This document shows, piece after piece, positions 5,231 through 5,392 of a DNA stretch of 5,392 nt. Position numbers and translations under genes: made by a program. The notes below the pieces were generated by a model. It was not told the origin of the DNA. It worked only from the letters and a program-made list of their open reading frames with translations, and did not search any database. Location of the stretch: positions 1 through 5,392 of the forward strand of contig JADFKI010000247.1 in assembly GCA_022565015.1 (NCBI GenBank), in the 5' to 3' direction. Each line of letters starts with the position of its first letter. The first letter of the stretch is position 1. The DNA comes from Chloroflexota bacterium. Its GTDB lineage: Bacteria; Chloroflexota; Dehalococcoidia; Lucifugimonadales; JADFKI01.

Positions 5231-5392
5231 ATGGCAAATGCTGAGATTATTTCGATTGGCTCCGAGCTGCTTCTGGGGCAGATCGTGGACACCAACGCGT
5301 CGTGGATGGCGCAGCGCCTCACCGAGATAGGCGTCAACCTCTACTACAAGACGACGGTTGGCGACAACCCGCGGCGCATGAGCGAGGGGATT
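5231..5392 (+). CDS. cinA: CinA family protein, N-terminal part (cut by window end)
   Basis: The first 54 codons of an open frame running off the right edge. The start MANAEIISIGSELLLGQIVD matches the beginning of CinA, a cytoplasmic protein whose N-terminal domain has the molybdopterin-binding (MoCF) fold and acts as an ADP-ribose pyrophosphatase in studied members. Many bacterial forms carry a C-terminal NMN deamidase domain (PncC). The conserved ELLLGQIVDTN block and the later KTTVGDN are present; the usual GTE is GSE here. ATG 5231 lies 5 bases after the SsuD-like stop. AGGAGAGGGG (5209-5218) lies 12 bases upstream, slightly far, and no other in-frame start is visible. Full proteins are about 410-430 residues, so most of the gene, including any PncC domain, lies outside the window. 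Confidence 0.9.
   Translation, partial: MANAEIISIGSELLLGQIVDTNASWMAQRLTEIGVNLYYKTTVGDNPRRMSEGI

Overview
The window is 5.4 kb of bacterial chromosome carrying seven genes. It is G+C-rich: 60-base samples counted by hand inside the oxidoreductase genes give about 63-70% G+C. One two-gene segment in the middle drops to about 43-50%. Three unrelated luciferase-like (LLM) flavin oxidoreductases lie close together with an HEPN/nucleotidyltransferase pair, a Nudix hydrolase and the start of cinA. Clustering of LLM paralogues is known from Chloroflexota, especially Dehalococcoidia and the SAR202 group, and also from Actinomycetota. Chloroflexota is my best guess, but this is inference from gene content only.

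Layout. Positions 1-139 hold no supportable gene, but contain a perfect four-tract G-quadruplex motif followed by a T7 run. On the minus strand, a 380-residue LLM oxidoreductase (2113 to 971) is followed after 69 bases by a NUDT6-like Nudix hydrolase (901 to 140). A 201-bp divergent intergenic region (2114-2314) separates them from the plus-strand genes. It contains a perfect TATAAT facing each way and three small palindromes between them. The plus strand then carries an MsnO8-type LLM protein (2315-3352), a minimal nucleotidyltransferase (3405-3734), an overlapping HEPN protein (3724-4113), a third LLM protein related to SsuD alkanesulfonate monooxygenase (4110-5225) and the first 54 codons of cinA (5231 to the window edge).

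How the genes may work together. The three LLM proteins belong to different subfamilies and probably oxidise different organic substrates with reduced flavin (or F420). No flavin reductase is present in the window, so the reductant would come from elsewhere. The Nudix enzyme may clear a nucleotide diphosphate product such as ADP-ribose or a dinucleotide, but its substrate cannot be read from the sequence. The nucleotidyltransferase/HEPN pair resembles MNT-HEPN toxin-antitoxin-like modules. Its lower G+C suggests a later arrival between two LLM genes. The HEPN stop overlaps the next LLM start as ATGA, so the module is translationally tied to a metabolic gene. No RNA genes, CRISPR array, insertion sequence or attachment site were recognised.
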